A stretch of 64,000 nucleotides of DNA from Rhodospirillaceae bacterium (GCA_020638595.1 JACKIG010000016.1:1-64000); one strand, 5' to 3'. Numbered from the stretch's first letter, positions 19,455 to 28,190 are shown. Numbers and translations are program-made. Notes: a model not told the origin generated them from the sequence alone.

Positions 19455-19877
19455 TCAGCCGACGATCTCGATCTCGCTGAAGAAGAACGCGATCTCGCGC
19501 TCCGCCGTCTCCGGCGCATCGGAGCCGTGGCACGAATTCGCCTCGATCGATTCCGCGAAATCCCGGCGAATGGTCCCTGCGGCCGCATTGGCCGGGTTGG
19601 TGGCGCCCATGACCTCGCGGTTGCGCGCGATGGCGTTGTCGCCTTCCAGGACCTGCACGACCACGGGACCCGAGGTCATGAAGGTGCAGAGATCGTCGTA
19701 GAACGCACGCTCGGCATGGACCTCGTAGAACTTCTCCGCCATCTGACGGGTCATGCGGATCCGTTTTTGAGCCACGATCCGCAAGCCACCCTTCTCCAGG
19801 CGGGCGTTGATCTCACCGGTCAGGTTCCGGCGCGTCGCATCGGGCTTGATGATCGACAATGTCCGTTCCACGGCCAT
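19455..19877 (-). CDS. ndk: Nucleoside diphosphate kinase
   Basis: A 140-residue enzyme that moves the gamma-phosphate between nucleoside triphosphates through a phosphohistidine. ERTLSIIKPDATRRN opens the protein and the active-site His117 is in NSCHGSD. Length is normal. It is transcribed alone toward the terminator hairpin. In related genomes ndk often lies close to the ABC-F/holC/pepA cluster; here about 26 kb separates them. Confidence 0.97.
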   Translation of the reverse strand: MAVERTLSIIKPDATRRNLTGEINARLEKGGLRIVAQKRIRMTRQMAEKFYEVHAERAFYDDLCTFMTSGPVVVQVLEGDNAIARNREVMGATNPANAAAGTIRRDFAESIEANSCHGSDAPETAEREIAFFFSEIEIVG

Positions 19878-19988
19878 GACGCTTCCTTGATCTAAGACTG
19901 TAAAGGGGGTTCAGGACGCGGCGTTATAGACGCGAAGTCGTCGTCGGGCAACCGCCGCTTTGCCTGCGATTTCGCCCCGCCACGGGTA

Positions 19989-20693
19989 TCAGGCGACAAT
20001 CGGCAGGGCGGTCGTTGCGTATGTGTGGGCCAACGTACGATTGAGCACGGGGTCGCGCATTTCCATGCGGAATTCGGCCGCCGGACGTACACCGCCCGAC
20101 ACCACCGGAAAGGTCCCGCACAGCATCAGCGCGCCCGCCATCAGCCGCCCGGCGCCAGCCGCCACCGGCGCGGCGGCGATCAGGTCCGCCAGCGGCCGGA
20201 TCGCCGCGATCGTGCCGTTCTGGTAGAGGGTCCACCCGGCTGCCCCATGGTCGCGGACGAAGGCGTACAGGGTAATCCGCTCCACATGGTCGGCGATCTC
20301 GTCGTACCGCCAGGCCTGGTTGGCCACCGGCTTGCCGCAGATCTGCTTGGACAGGGCGACGGACCGCGTCTCCAGCGCCCGGTCGGTGTGGTCGGACCCG
20401 AGGCCGAGATACAGCGCCCGGCCCGTGTCGAACAGCAGCGGCTCGACCTCGCCGGAGGTGTCCGGCCCCACCGTCTGAAGCTGCGGCGCCTGGGTGAACA
20501 GGTCGGCCGCGACCCGGTAATAGAGCGGCACCGCCGACGGGCGCGGCACGCCGATGGCTGCCAGCTCGGCGATATGGCGCTCGATCGCCTCCGCATTGCG
20601 CCCCGTCCAGCCGGCAATGATGCCGTGCTGCGGCTCCAGGGCCACCTGCCCCTCGCCCGGCACCTGGAATTGCAGTGCATGTGCCGCAGTCAT
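19989..20693 (-). CDS. DUF2848 family protein
   Basis: A 234-residue soluble protein matching the DUF2848 family: GWTGRNAEAIERHIAELAAIGVPRP followed by PLYYRVAADLFTQ, and SDHTDRALE and QNGTIAAIRP further on. The biochemical role of the family is not established; it shows resemblance to fumarylacetoacetate-hydrolase-like folds. The start MTAAHALQF was chosen because AAGGA lies about ten bases upstream; a longer in-frame start would overlap dctM. As last gene of the DUF1445-TRAP operon it probably acts on the imported compound. Confidence 0.78.
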   Translation of the reverse strand: MTAAHALQFQVPGEGQVALEPQHGIIAGWTGRNAEAIERHIAELAAIGVPRPSAVPLYYRVAADLFTQAPQLQTVGPDTSGEVEPLLFDTGRALYLGLGSDHTDRALETRSVALSKQICGKPVANQAWRYDEIADHVERITLYAFVRDHGAAGWTLYQNGTIAAIRPLADLIAAAPVAAGAGRLMAGALMLCGTFPVVSGGVRPAAEFRMEMRDPVLNRTLAHTYATTALPIVA

Positions 20694-20722
20694 GGCCCCC
20701 ACGTCCTTGTTCGTCCCGTAGT

Positions 20723-22000
20723 TCAGCCCGGCAGCCACAGCGCGATTGCAGGGAAGAGAATCAGCAGAACCGCCATCACCAGCATGGTCGCCACGTAAGG
20801 GATGGCACCGACCATGACCTCGGTCAGGCTGCCGCGCTTGCGCGTACCCTGGACGACGTACAGGTTCAGGCCGACCGGCGGGGTGATCAGCGCCATCTCG
20901 ATCAGCAGGATCAACAGGATGCCGAACCAGACCGGATCATAGCCGAGTCCGGTGACGATCGGCACGACGATGGGAATGGTCGCCACCATCAGCGACAGCG
21001 TCTCGATGAAGAAGCCGAGCACGATGTACAGCAGGACGATGGCCAGCAACGTGCCCGTATGGCCGAGATCCAGCCCCGCCAGCAGGTCGCGCAGGGCCTG
21101 GCCCAGCCCGGCGGACGCCAGCGTGTAGTTCAGGAAATAGGCGCCGATGATCACGAACATGATCATCGAGGTGATGCGGATGGTGCCCAGCAGCGCCTCG
21201 CGCATGGCCGCCACCGTGAGACCGCGCTGGCCGGCCGCGATCGCCATCGCCATGGCAACGCCGATCACCGCCGATTCCGTCGGCGTCGCCCAGCCGAGAT
21301 AGATGGAGCCGATGACCACGGCGAACAGCACGACGATGGGCACCAGGTCCTTCAGGTGGATCAGCCGCTGTCGCCAGGTGAAGCTCTGGTCCGACGGGCC
21401 GCCCAGGTCCGGCCGCCACAGGCAGAGCAGCGCCGATACCGCCATGAAGCCCAGGGCCAGCAGCAGGCCCGGCAGAAGCCCGGCCAGGAACAGCCGGGGG
21501 ATGGAGGTTTCGGTCAGGAAGCCGTAGACGATCAGGTTGATCGACGGCGGGATCATGATGCCCAGCGTGCCGCCGGCGGCGATGGCACCGGAGAACAGCC
21601 GGGGGTCGTAGCCCAGGCGCTCGGCCTGCGGCATCGCCACCGTGGCCACCGTCGCGGCCGTCGCGACGGAGGAGCCGGAGGTGGCGGAGAACATGGTCGC
21701 CGTTCCGATATTGGCGTGGATCAGCCCGCCCGGCAGCCACGAAAACCACATGTCCAGCGCACGGTAGGTCCGCTCGGCGATGCCGGCGCGCACCAGCACC
21801 TCGCCCAGGAGAACGAAGAACGGGATGGCGATCAGCAGCGACGAGTCGGTCGCCGACCACACCACCTGCCCCAGCCCGCGGATCAGCGGGAAGGGCGAAT
21901 AGAAGATGTCGACGCCGATACCGAGAATGAACAGGATGACGCCGACCGGGATCGACAGCGCCATCAGCACCAGAAGCGCCAGCGAGATGCTGCCGATCAT
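20723..22000 (-). CDS. dctM: TRAP transporter large permease (DctM)
   Basis: A 425-residue integral membrane protein with about 12 transmembrane helices beginning MIGSISLALLVLMALSIPVG. The family pattern is clear (IPFFVLLGEVLVRAGIAER, then ATMFSATSGSSVATAATV, and MIPPSINLIVYG). It carries out Na+-coupled import with DctQ using substrate delivered by DctP. It overlaps dctQ by four bases (ATGA), showing translational coupling. Confidence 0.94.
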   Translation of the reverse strand: MIGSISLALLVLMALSIPVGVILFILGIGVDIFYSPFPLIRGLGQVVWSATDSSLLIAIPFFVLLGEVLVRAGIAERTYRALDMWFSWLPGGLIHANIGTATMFSATSGSSVATAATVATVAMPQAERLGYDPRLFSGAIAAGGTLGIMIPPSINLIVYGFLTETSIPRLFLAGLLPGLLLALGFMAVSALLCLWRPDLGGPSDQSFTWRQRLIHLKDLVPIVVLFAVVIGSIYLGWATPTESAVIGVAMAMAIAAGQRGLTVAAMREALLGTIRITSMIMFVIIGAYFLNYTLASAGLGQALRDLLAGLDLGHTGTLLAIVLLYIVLGFFIETLSLMVATIPIVVPIVTGLGYDPVWFGILLILLIEMALITPPVGLNLYVVQGTRKRGSLTEVMVGAIPYVATMLVMAVLLILFPAIALWLPG

Positions 22001-22557
22001 TCGACGACCTCGCCTTCGCCCTGGGCGCCGCCGATCGCCTCGGCCACGTCAAGCCGCCGCCCTGCCAGCGCCACCAGCAGGCACAGCGCCAGCACCCAGG
22101 CCGTCACGCTGAACCAGGCCCAGCCGCCCAGCCACAGGCTCTGCGGAATCCACAAGGGCGTTTCCAGCGGCGTGTTGGCCAGCGACTGGCGGTCCAGCGT
22201 GGTGGCGAGGACCCGCCAGGCATGCATCGCCACCAGCACCGCCACCCCCGCCACGCTGAACAGCGCCAGGGCGTCTAGGGCACCGCGGCCGGTCGGCCTC
22301 AGCCGGCGCTGCACCAGGTCGATACGCACATGGGCGCGTTCCGTCAGTGCCCAGCTCAGGCCCCAGGTGGCGACGGCGGCCATGACATAGCCCGAGATCT
22401 CGTCGGACCCGCCGAGCGCGCTGCCCACGGTCCGGCGCATGACGATCTCCACCAGGATCAGCAGCCCGGTCAGCAGGAGGACCAGCCCGCAGGCCAAGCC
22501 CACCCCCCTGTTGACCGTGCGCATGATCCGGGCGACGCGGAAGGCCGCACCCGTCAT
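21997..22557 (-). CDS. dctQ: TRAP transporter small permease (DctQ)
   Basis: A 186-residue membrane protein with four predicted helices (starting near residues 20, 60, 95 and 145), typical of DctQ. The pattern LILVEIVMRRTVGSALGGSDEISGY matches the family. The start MTGAAFRVAR was chosen because GGGAGG lies eight bases upstream. It lies 105 bases after dctP and overlaps dctM. Confidence 0.9.
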   Translation of the reverse strand: MTGAAFRVARIMRTVNRGVGLACGLVLLLTGLLILVEIVMRRTVGSALGGSDEISGYVMAAVATWGLSWALTERAHVRIDLVQRRLRPTGRGALDALALFSVAGVAVLVAMHAWRVLATTLDRQSLANTPLETPLWIPQSLWLGGWAWFSVTAWVLALCLLVALAGRRLDVAEAIGGAQGEGEVVE

Positions 22558-22662
22558 GGGTGCTGCCTCCCGGCCGGCATCGGGGCCTGCCCGCATTCAG
22601 GCGACCCTCCCCCATCGGGGCGAAGGACCTCCAGCGGGTCGCGGTCCTGCATGCGAGGGACC

Positions 22663-23721
22663 CTAGTCGAGCTGCACGCCCACCACTGCGCCGACGCTAT
22701 CGCTCCAGCGCTGCCCCCAGTCGCCGCCGGCCCGCTCGGCCCAATCGGGCAGGACGGTTTCCAGCAACACCTGCTTGGCCGTTTCGATGTCCGCGTCCGT
22801 CGGCTCGACCAGGATCATGCCGGCCGGCTCGCCGGCCGGGCAGTCGCCGCTGCCGGTCAGGCAGGCGATGTCGGCTTCCAGCGCCCCGGAGGCCGCCGCC
22901 CAGGCCGGGGCCTCGAAATTCTCGGTGATCTGGGTCTGGATCAGCTCCTGCGTCGCCGGGCTCAGGGACTCCCACTTCTCCAGGTTCATGGCGGTCACGA
23001 CGGCATCCCACCCGCCCAGCGGCAGGGTCATCAGATGCGTCGAGCTTTCCCACCACCCGGCCGAATAGCCGGAGCCCGAGCCCGTGATGGCGCAATCGAT
23101 GACGCCGCGCTCCAGCGCCCCCGGCACTTCGGAGAAGGCGAGGTTCACGCCCTCGGCCCCCAGCGCCTCCAGGAACTGGGTGGTCATGCGGCCCGATCCA
23201 CGGACCTTCAGGCCCTCAAGGTCGGCAAGCCCGGCGATCTCGTGGTTGCAGAACACGACCTGCGGCGGATAGGGGGCGATGGCCAGCAGCTTGGCACCGA
23301 AACGGTCGCGCATGATGTCGTCGACCATGGGCCGCGCCGCCTCGACCATGGCCTGGGCCATCTCCGCCTCGGTCGCCACCAGCGGCACGTCCAGGCCTTC
23401 CAGTTCCGGCGCGTCGGCGACGGTGTAGTCGGCAACGGTCATGCCGACATCGAACACGCCTTCATCAAGCAGGCGAAACACGTCGCCGCCGGCGACGCCC
23501 ATCTGGTCGAAGGTCGTCAGGTTGACGGTGATGCGGCCGCCCGAAGCCTCCGGCAACGTCACGGTCCAGAATGGCTCCTCGAACTGCTTGTGCAGGGGCA
23601 GGCCGCTCCAGCTGCCGACGACGGCCAGCGTGACCTCGTCGATTTCCTGGGCGGCGGCCGTGGTCGCAAGACCGGTGCCCAACGCGGTGGCGGACAGCAG
23701 CGTGATCAGGGTCCTGTTCAT
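22663..23721 (-). CDS. dctP: TRAP transporter substrate-binding protein (DctP)
   Basis: A 352-residue periplasmic binding protein. Start MNRTLITLL with AAGGA upstream gives a signal peptide cleaved near residue 24 (TTAAAQE). The fold is DctP-like, with the LEGLKVRGSGRMTTQFLEALGA segment containing the conserved Arg that contacts the substrate carboxylate. Two cysteines near the C-terminus (IACLTGSGDC) may form a disulfide. It is the second gene of the operon, so the ligand is probably an organic acid handled by the DUF1445 and DUF2848 products. Confidence 0.9.
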   Translation of the reverse strand: MNRTLITLLSATALGTGLATTAAAQEIDEVTLAVVGSWSGLPLHKQFEEPFWTVTLPEASGGRITVNLTTFDQMGVAGGDVFRLLDEGVFDVGMTVADYTVADAPELEGLDVPLVATEAEMAQAMVEAARPMVDDIMRDRFGAKLLAIAPYPPQVVFCNHEIAGLADLEGLKVRGSGRMTTQFLEALGAEGVNLAFSEVPGALERGVIDCAITGSGSGYSAGWWESSTHLMTLPLGGWDAVVTAMNLEKWESLSPATQELIQTQITENFEAPAWAAASGALEADIACLTGSGDCPAGEPAGMILVEPTDADIETAKQVLLETVLPDWAERAGGDWGQRWSDSVGAVVGVQLD

Positions 23722-23765
23722 ATGCTTGTTCCTTCTTCTCCGGGATGTGCGTGTGAAGCCTCGTT

Positions 23766-24611
23766 TCAGGTTTTCAGGTCGGCCGGCAGGTCGGTGATCA
23801 GCATGTGGCCGGGATCGTGGGTGATGGCGAAATCCGGCCGCGCCCGGCCGATCGCCAGCTGCGGGGTGACGCCGCAGGCCCAGAAGACGCAGATCTCGTC
23901 CGGATGGAGCACCGGCGGATCGCCGAACTCCGGCTCCGCGATATTGCGGATGCCGATCGCGCCCGGATCGCCGATATGCACCGGCGCGCCATGCGCCAGC
24001 GGATAGCGGTCGGACAGCACGATGGCGCGGATGGCATCCGCCGGCCGGAACGATCGCATCGAAACCACCAGCGGACCGCCGAACGGCCCGGCACCGGCCG
24101 TCTCGATGCCCGTGACATACATCGGCACATTGGTGCCGGCGACGACGTTGGGCACCGGTATGCCGGCGCGCTGCAACGCGTCGTCGAAGGAGAACGAGCA
24201 GCCGATGGCGAACGTCACCAGGTCGTCGCGCCACAGCCGGGTGATGTCGGTCACGGTGTCGACGTGTTCCCCGTCGCGGAAGACGCGATAGGCGGGTACG
24301 TCGGTGCGGATATCGATGTCGGCCCCCAGGCGCGCCAGCATCGGGTCGCCCGCATCGGACACCCCCAGCAGCGGGCAGGGTTTCGGGTTGCGCGTGCAGA
24401 ACAACAGGAAGTCGCCGGCCCAGGCGGCCGGCAGGATCGCCAGGTTGGCCTGCAGGCATCCCGGCGCCAGGCCGCTGGTCTGGCCCGTCAGTCGCCCGGC
24501 CCGGATCTGGCGGCGCAGCGCCCGCGCGTCCCCGGCGGCGTCATGGGCCGGCGAGAGGCCGCCGGCCAGCGCGCGGGAGGGAGAAGCGGCGGGCTGCTGC
24601 GCGCCTTGCAT
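23766..24611 (-). CDS. DUF1445 family protein (D-glutamate cyclase / putative hydro-lyase)
   Basis: A 281-residue protein of the DUF1445 family, whose mammalian relative DGLUCY converts D-glutamate to 5-oxoproline. Family segments seen are RAGRLTGQTSGLAPGCLQAN, PKPCPLLGVSDAGDP, TFAIGCSFSFDDAL, NVPMYVTGIETAGAGPF and WACGVTPQLA with TDLPA at the end. The start MQGAQQPA has AGAAGGG upstream. It is the first gene of the TRAP operon and has the palindromic operator candidate upstream. A role in 5-oxoproline or D-glutamate metabolism is inferred from the family, not shown. Confidence 0.82.
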   Translation of the reverse strand: MQGAQQPAASPSRALAGGLSPAHDAAGDARALRRQIRAGRLTGQTSGLAPGCLQANLAILPAAWAGDFLLFCTRNPKPCPLLGVSDAGDPMLARLGADIDIRTDVPAYRVFRDGEHVDTVTDITRLWRDDLVTFAIGCSFSFDDALQRAGIPVPNVVAGTNVPMYVTGIETAGAGPFGGPLVVSMRSFRPADAIRAIVLSDRYPLAHGAPVHIGDPGAIGIRNIAEPEFGDPPVLHPDEICVFWACGVTPQLAIGRARPDFAITHDPGHMLITDLPADLKT

Positions 24612-24699
24612 ACCGCAATCCCTTCTTGCGAGTCGTTCCCTTGTGTCGGGGAAAGCGTTCCAGACCGCCATGTTCCTGTCAAGCGATCGTGGCGGTTCC

Positions 24700-24726
24700 T
24701 AATTGATCTGAATTTCAGATCAATTA
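24700..24726. promoter_or_regulatory. 27-bp perfect palindrome, operator candidate for the DUF1445-TRAP operon
   Basis: The two 13-base arms TAATTGATCTGAA and TTCAGATCAATTA are exact reverse complements around a single T. The site is AT-rich in GC-rich surroundings and lies about 90 bases upstream of the DUF1445 start and about 125 bases upstream of the divergent DUF1428 gene. A one-base loop rules out a terminator. The core TGATCTGAAtTTCAGATCA looks like the operator of a dimeric regulator of GntR or similar type. The nearest regulator gene is LysR at 26196-27086. Confidence 0.75.
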
Positions 24727-24852
24727 AGCCCAGCGGGCGCCCGGCCGTCCTGTTGCCGCGGGCCGGCCCCCTGACCACCCCCCGCCCCTTGTGGTATTGC
24801 TCTGCGATCAGTGCGGCCTGCACCGACGCGCCGATCGGAAGGGGGTTTGGAG

Positions 24853-25209
24853 ATGTACATCGTCGGCTTCGTCATCCCCGTGCCGGAAGACAACAAGGAC
24901 GCCTATCGCCGATGGGCGGACAACGGCGCGACGCTCTTCAAGGACTACGGATGTCTGGAAATCGTCGAGTCCTGGGAGGACAACGTCCCCGACGGCACGC
25001 AGACCGATTTCCGCCGCGCGGTCGACGCGCGGGCCGGGGAGAAGATCGTCTTCACCTGGCAGGTGTGGCCTGACAAGGCCACCCTGGACCGCGCGGAAGC
25101 GAAGATGCACGACGACCCGCGGTTCGAGGTGCACGGGGCCATCCCGTTCGACCCCAAGCGCCTGATCTACGGCTGCTTCACGCCGATCCACACGATGGGA
25201 CGGGGGTGA
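24853..25209 (+). CDS. DUF1428 family protein
   Basis: A 118-residue soluble protein of the DUF1428 (dimeric ferredoxin-like) family. Visible marks are MYIVGFVIPVPEDNKDAYRRW, YGCLEIVESWEDNVPDG and FTWQVWPDKATLDRAEAKM, ending FDPKRLIYGCFTPI. A GGAAGGGGG stretch lies upstream of the ATG. Function is unknown. It is divergent from the DUF1445-TRAP operon and convergent with the CNF-like gene. Confidence 0.85.
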   Translation: MYIVGFVIPVPEDNKDAYRRWADNGATLFKDYGCLEIVESWEDNVPDGTQTDFRRAVDARAGEKIVFTWQVWPDKATLDRAEAKMHDDPRFEVHGAIPFDPKRLIYGCFTPIHTMGRG

Positions 25210-25213
25210 CGAC

Positions 25214-25227
25214 GCCCCGGTCGGGGC
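25214..25227. terminator. Short hairpin between convergent genes
   Basis: The inverted repeat GCCCCG/CGGGGC with a two-base centre lies between the DUF1428 stop and the stop of the convergent gene at 25229. No T-tract follows on either strand, so terminator activity is only possible. Confidence 0.35.
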
Positions 25228-25228
25228 C

Positions 25229-25912
25229 TCAGAACGTCACGGATTGGGTCGAGAAGGTCTGCACACCCTCCAGGTAATAGACGCCGCTCTGCACGGTATA
25301 GGACTGATAGTAGAACGTCCAGCCAGCGTGACCCCGCAGGCCGAATACCGTCAACCTGTTGTTGCGATTGCCGTTATAATACTGCGTCGGTCCGAGAAGA
25401 CGGCCGGACCCATGCAATCCCGTGACGACCTTGGCCTGCACATTTTCCTGAACCATCGACGTCAGTTCCGATGGGACATCGACACCGCCGGTGATCGCCG
25501 CGAAATCGGTGGTCGAACTCTTTCCCGATACCTTCTTCATGTTTGTGTGGGACACCACCAGGGTCCCGTCGGAGGCCGGCATGCCCAGCGCGAAGGTGCA
25601 GCCATTGATCGTGACGGTGAAACAGAAATCGGCTTCGTTGCCCAGGACCTGCATGCAGGTTTCCCCGACCGCATAGTCCACGATGTACGAGAACAGCGAT
25701 GCGGCGGGATCGTCCGTCGCAACCGGCGATGCCATGTTCTTCAGGCTGTAGACATCGCAATCGTTGATGCCGTTCTTCCCTTTCGCATGCTTGTCCTTCA
25801 CCAGGAACAGCGTTTCCGGACGTCCGGCCACGACGGCATTCCTGAGCATGCCGGTGTTGACGACGGCATTGCCCATCAGCGTCAGCAGCGCGGTTGCGGT
25901 CATGTGAGGCAT
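25229..25912 (-). CDS. Stand-alone protein with CNF-like Cys/His catalytic pattern (hypothetical)
   Basis: A 227-residue protein without a clear signal peptide or membrane helix. The start at MPHMTATALL follows a GGGGGGAGAGGA site. Residues 96-126 read as two strands around INGCTFALG and LVVSHTN; Cys105 and His122 are 17 residues apart. CNF1 and Bordetella DNT use an SGC cysteine and a His 15 residues later to deamidate Rho GTPases, and the strand-Cys ... strand-His layout here is similar. The C-terminal WTFYYQSY also recalls that fold. This is a motif-level match only. The base composition is lower in GC than its neighbours. It has no immunity or secretion gene beside it. Confidence 0.5.
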   Translation of the reverse strand: MPHMTATALLTLMGNAVVNTGMLRNAVVAGRPETLFLVKDKHAKGKNGINDCDVYSLKNMASPVATDDPAASLFSYIVDYAVGETCMQVLGNEADFCFTVTINGCTFALGMPASDGTLVVSHTNMKKVSGKSSTTDFAAITGGVDVPSELTSMVQENVQAKVVTGLHGSGRLLGPTQYYNGNRNNRLTVFGLRGHAGWTFYYQSYTVQSGVYYLEGVQTFSTQSVTF

Positions 25913-26195
25913 CGCGTCCTCTCCCCCCTTGTCGCCGAACCGCCGGCCACGGCCGCCGCTGACACGGCCATCGGACGCCGGGCGATGCCGCCCGCGTCGA
26001 ATTCGCCAGTCACTGATCCTCGGAATACCGGGCACCCCTGACCGGGGGTCCGGACGAACGGCGCCCGGAATGGCCGGACCACCGTTTGTCAGACGCCGTG
26101 CCCGGCGCCGGGGTTACTGACGATCCGGCAATTCCCGCCAACCGCACCGGGCGGGGCCATGACGGATAGTCGCGCGGACCGGGCGGGGGAGGCGC

Positions 26196-27086
26196 CTACC
26201 CTGCCCGCGCCGCCGTCCGCGCCGCCTCCACGATCATCTCGGCCAGCGCGTCGTGCCGGCCGGGCATGCGGGCGGCGGAGAATTCCAGGTCGCGCAGGCG
26301 CGCCGCACGGGTGACGGCCAGTTCCCGCAAGGACCCGTCGGCCAGCCCTTCCGCCGCCATGCGCCGCGGTAGGGTGCCGATGCCGAAGCCGTCGCGCACC
26401 AAGTGCGCGATGGTCGACAGCGACGCGCAGCCGTGCAGCAGCGGCACCGGCAGGCTGGGCTCGGCGAACAACCGCTCGATCTCGCCATAGGGCGGCGTGC
26501 CCTTCGGGAAGGTGACGATCGGGTGGCCGACCAGTTCAACGGGCGACAGCGGCCCCTCAGGGAACAGCATCGATGATGCCGCCACCCAACAGATCTCGAT
26601 GCGGCCGATGCGGGTGACGACGGCATCCTCCGGCGCCAGCTGGGTCAACAGGATGGCGAAGTCAATGTCGTCGGCGCGCAGCGTGCGCCGCATCTCCGCC
26701 GACGTGTCGACCGACAGTTCGAAGCGCATGCGCGGCAGCACGTCGCCCAACGCCCGCAGCATCCCCGGCAGCCAGGTATGGACGATGGATTCCGCCACGC
26801 CGATGCGCAGCGTGCCGGCCAGCTGCGCGCCCGCCGCCAGTTCGTCGACGATGCGGTCGCGCGCGGCGATCAGCCGTTCGGCCTGCTCCAGGAACCGCCG
26901 CCCCACCGGCGTCAGCCGCACGCCGCGCCCCTGCCGCTGGAACAGCTTGACGCCAAGCATCCGCTCCAAGGCCGCAACCCGGCTGGAAATCGCCGACTGC
27001 GCCAGCTCCAGCCGCAGCGCCGCCGCCCGGAACCCCCCGGCGCGCACCACCTCGCGCACGATCTCAGCGTCCCGGATGCCGAACAT
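26196..27086 (-). CDS. LysR-family transcriptional regulator
   Basis: A 296-residue regulator with an N-terminal winged helix-turn-helix (about 5-62; LRLELAQSAISSRVAALERMLGVKLFQRQGRGV) and a LysR substrate-binding domain (about 90-290). The ligand is unknown. It is followed by about 280 bases without a gene, then the CNF-like gene. It could regulate the nearby TRAP operon or the NmrA-like gene upstream, but LysR sites are usually T-N11-A and the 27-bp palindrome is not a typical one. Confidence 0.9.
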   Translation of the reverse strand: MFGIRDAEIVREVVRAGGFRAAALRLELAQSAISSRVAALERMLGVKLFQRQGRGVRLTPVGRRFLEQAERLIAARDRIVDELAAGAQLAGTLRIGVAESIVHTWLPGMLRALGDVLPRMRFELSVDTSAEMRRTLRADDIDFAILLTQLAPEDAVVTRIGRIEICWVAASSMLFPEGPLSPVELVGHPIVTFPKGTPPYGEIERLFAEPSLPVPLLHGCASLSTIAHLVRDGFGIGTLPRRMAAEGLADGSLRELAVTRAARLRDLEFSAARMPGRHDALAEMIVEAARTAARAG

Positions 27087-27144
27087 GGGTCCGTTGACTC
27101 GGGTTGTTGTCGCCAGGCCTGTCCATCAAGACCGTCGACAATGG

Positions 27145-28008
27145 TCACGACACACTTTTGGCCAGAGCATCGAAGAATGTACGCAATGACGTGCGACCGC
27201 GCACCGGATCGGCAGGCCCCGAGATCTGCCCATCGACGACCGCAGCCGTCATGCAGGCGTAGGATGCCGCTCCGGCTTGCGAGAACCCGAACCGGAGGAA
27301 TGTCGCCCGCCAGTCCTCACGCGGGATCACCTCGACCTCCACCGGGCGGTCGAACGCTGTTGAGATGGCGTCAGCCACGTCTTTCGGGCTATAGCGCCCC
27401 GGGCCTTCGACATGCTTCAGGGCGATGTCATCGATCGGGCTCAGAAGCCGATCCGCGGCGGCCTCACCGAGATCGGCGGGGGCGACCATGGGCAGCGCCA
27501 GATCGGCCGGGAAGAAGCTCGGCAGCGTTCCGCTTGCCAAGGCCGGGCCCAACATCCCCGCCCAGTTGCTCATGTAATAGGCACCACGATTGATCGCGGC
27601 CGGAATAGGCTGAGCGCGCAGCATTTCCTCGAACCGGTGCAGAACCGTCAGGTCGCCACAGCGTTCACCGGCGCGCGCGCCATAGGTTGAGGCCGCTACG
27701 AGCTTCTGGAGACCGGAGCCCTCCAGCGCCGCGATGATGGCCGCGACATTTGCACGCTCCTCGGCGTCGGTGTCGCCGGAGGGGTCGGCCGGCGGGTTGA
27801 GAAGGAAGGCGCGGCTGCCAGTGCGAAAGACGTCGCGCAAGCTTGCCACGTCGCGGATATCCACGACAGCGACCGCCGCGCCCGCTGCGGTCAGACCCGC
27901 GGCGTGGTCCGCATGGCGTGTGACGACGGTGATCGGCTCTCCGCGATCGATCAACGCACGCGCCACCGCCGAACCGACCTGTCCGGTTCCCCCGACAATG
28001 ATGTGCAC
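27145..28008 (-). CDS. NmrA-like NAD(P)-binding protein
   Basis: A 287-residue atypical short-chain dehydrogenase (NmrA/TMR family). The glycine-rich nucleotide motif VGGTGQVGS lies close to the N-terminus (residues 5-13), followed by TRHADHAAGL, VDIRDVASL and the AASTYGARAG segment; it lacks a standard YxxxK. A GTG start is preferred because GGAAGGAG lies eight bases upstream. Such proteins act as redox sensors or quinone/NADPH oxidoreductases; the role here is unknown. Confidence 0.82.
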   Translation of the reverse strand: MHIIVGGTGQVGSAVARALIDRGEPITVVTRHADHAAGLTAAGAAVAVVDIRDVASLRDVFRTGSRAFLLNPPADPSGDTDAEERANVAAIIAALEGSGLQKLVAASTYGARAGERCGDLTVLHRFEEMLRAQPIPAAINRGAYYMSNWAGMLGPALASGTLPSFFPADLALPMVAPADLGEAAADRLLSPIDDIALKHVEGPGRYSPKDVADAISTAFDRPVEVEVIPREDWRATFLRFGFSQAGAASYACMTAAVVDGQISGPADPVRGRTSLRTFFDALAKSVS

Positions 28009-28052
28009 CCCGTGCTCTCCTTCCATCGACGTCGACTGGGGCCGGGCGGCAG

Positions 28053-28123
28053 CAAAATTCCGGGGACATAATACTTGATTTGGTCGATATGGTCAAATCA
28101 AGTATTATGTCCCCGGAATTTTG
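28053..28123. repeat. 30-bp perfect inverted repeat with 11-base loop (REP-like)
   Basis: Arms 28053-28082 and 28094-28123 are exact reverse complements. The inner part includes GGGGACATAATACTTGATTT and its complement. It lies between the divergent NmrA-like and hydrolase genes. The arm resembles motifs seen around REP-associated and IS200-type transposases in other bacteria (from memory). No transposase is present here. Confidence 0.85.
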
Positions 28124-28190
28124 AGCGGCAGTTTGACTCCCCGCCGGGCGCGCGCGTAGCGTCGGGGCCTGACGTGAGGGGGGATCAGCC

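Noticed and set aside
24700..24726. Palindrome as a transcription terminator
   Set aside because: One-base loop, no T-tract and location upstream of both divergent genes; better read as an operator.
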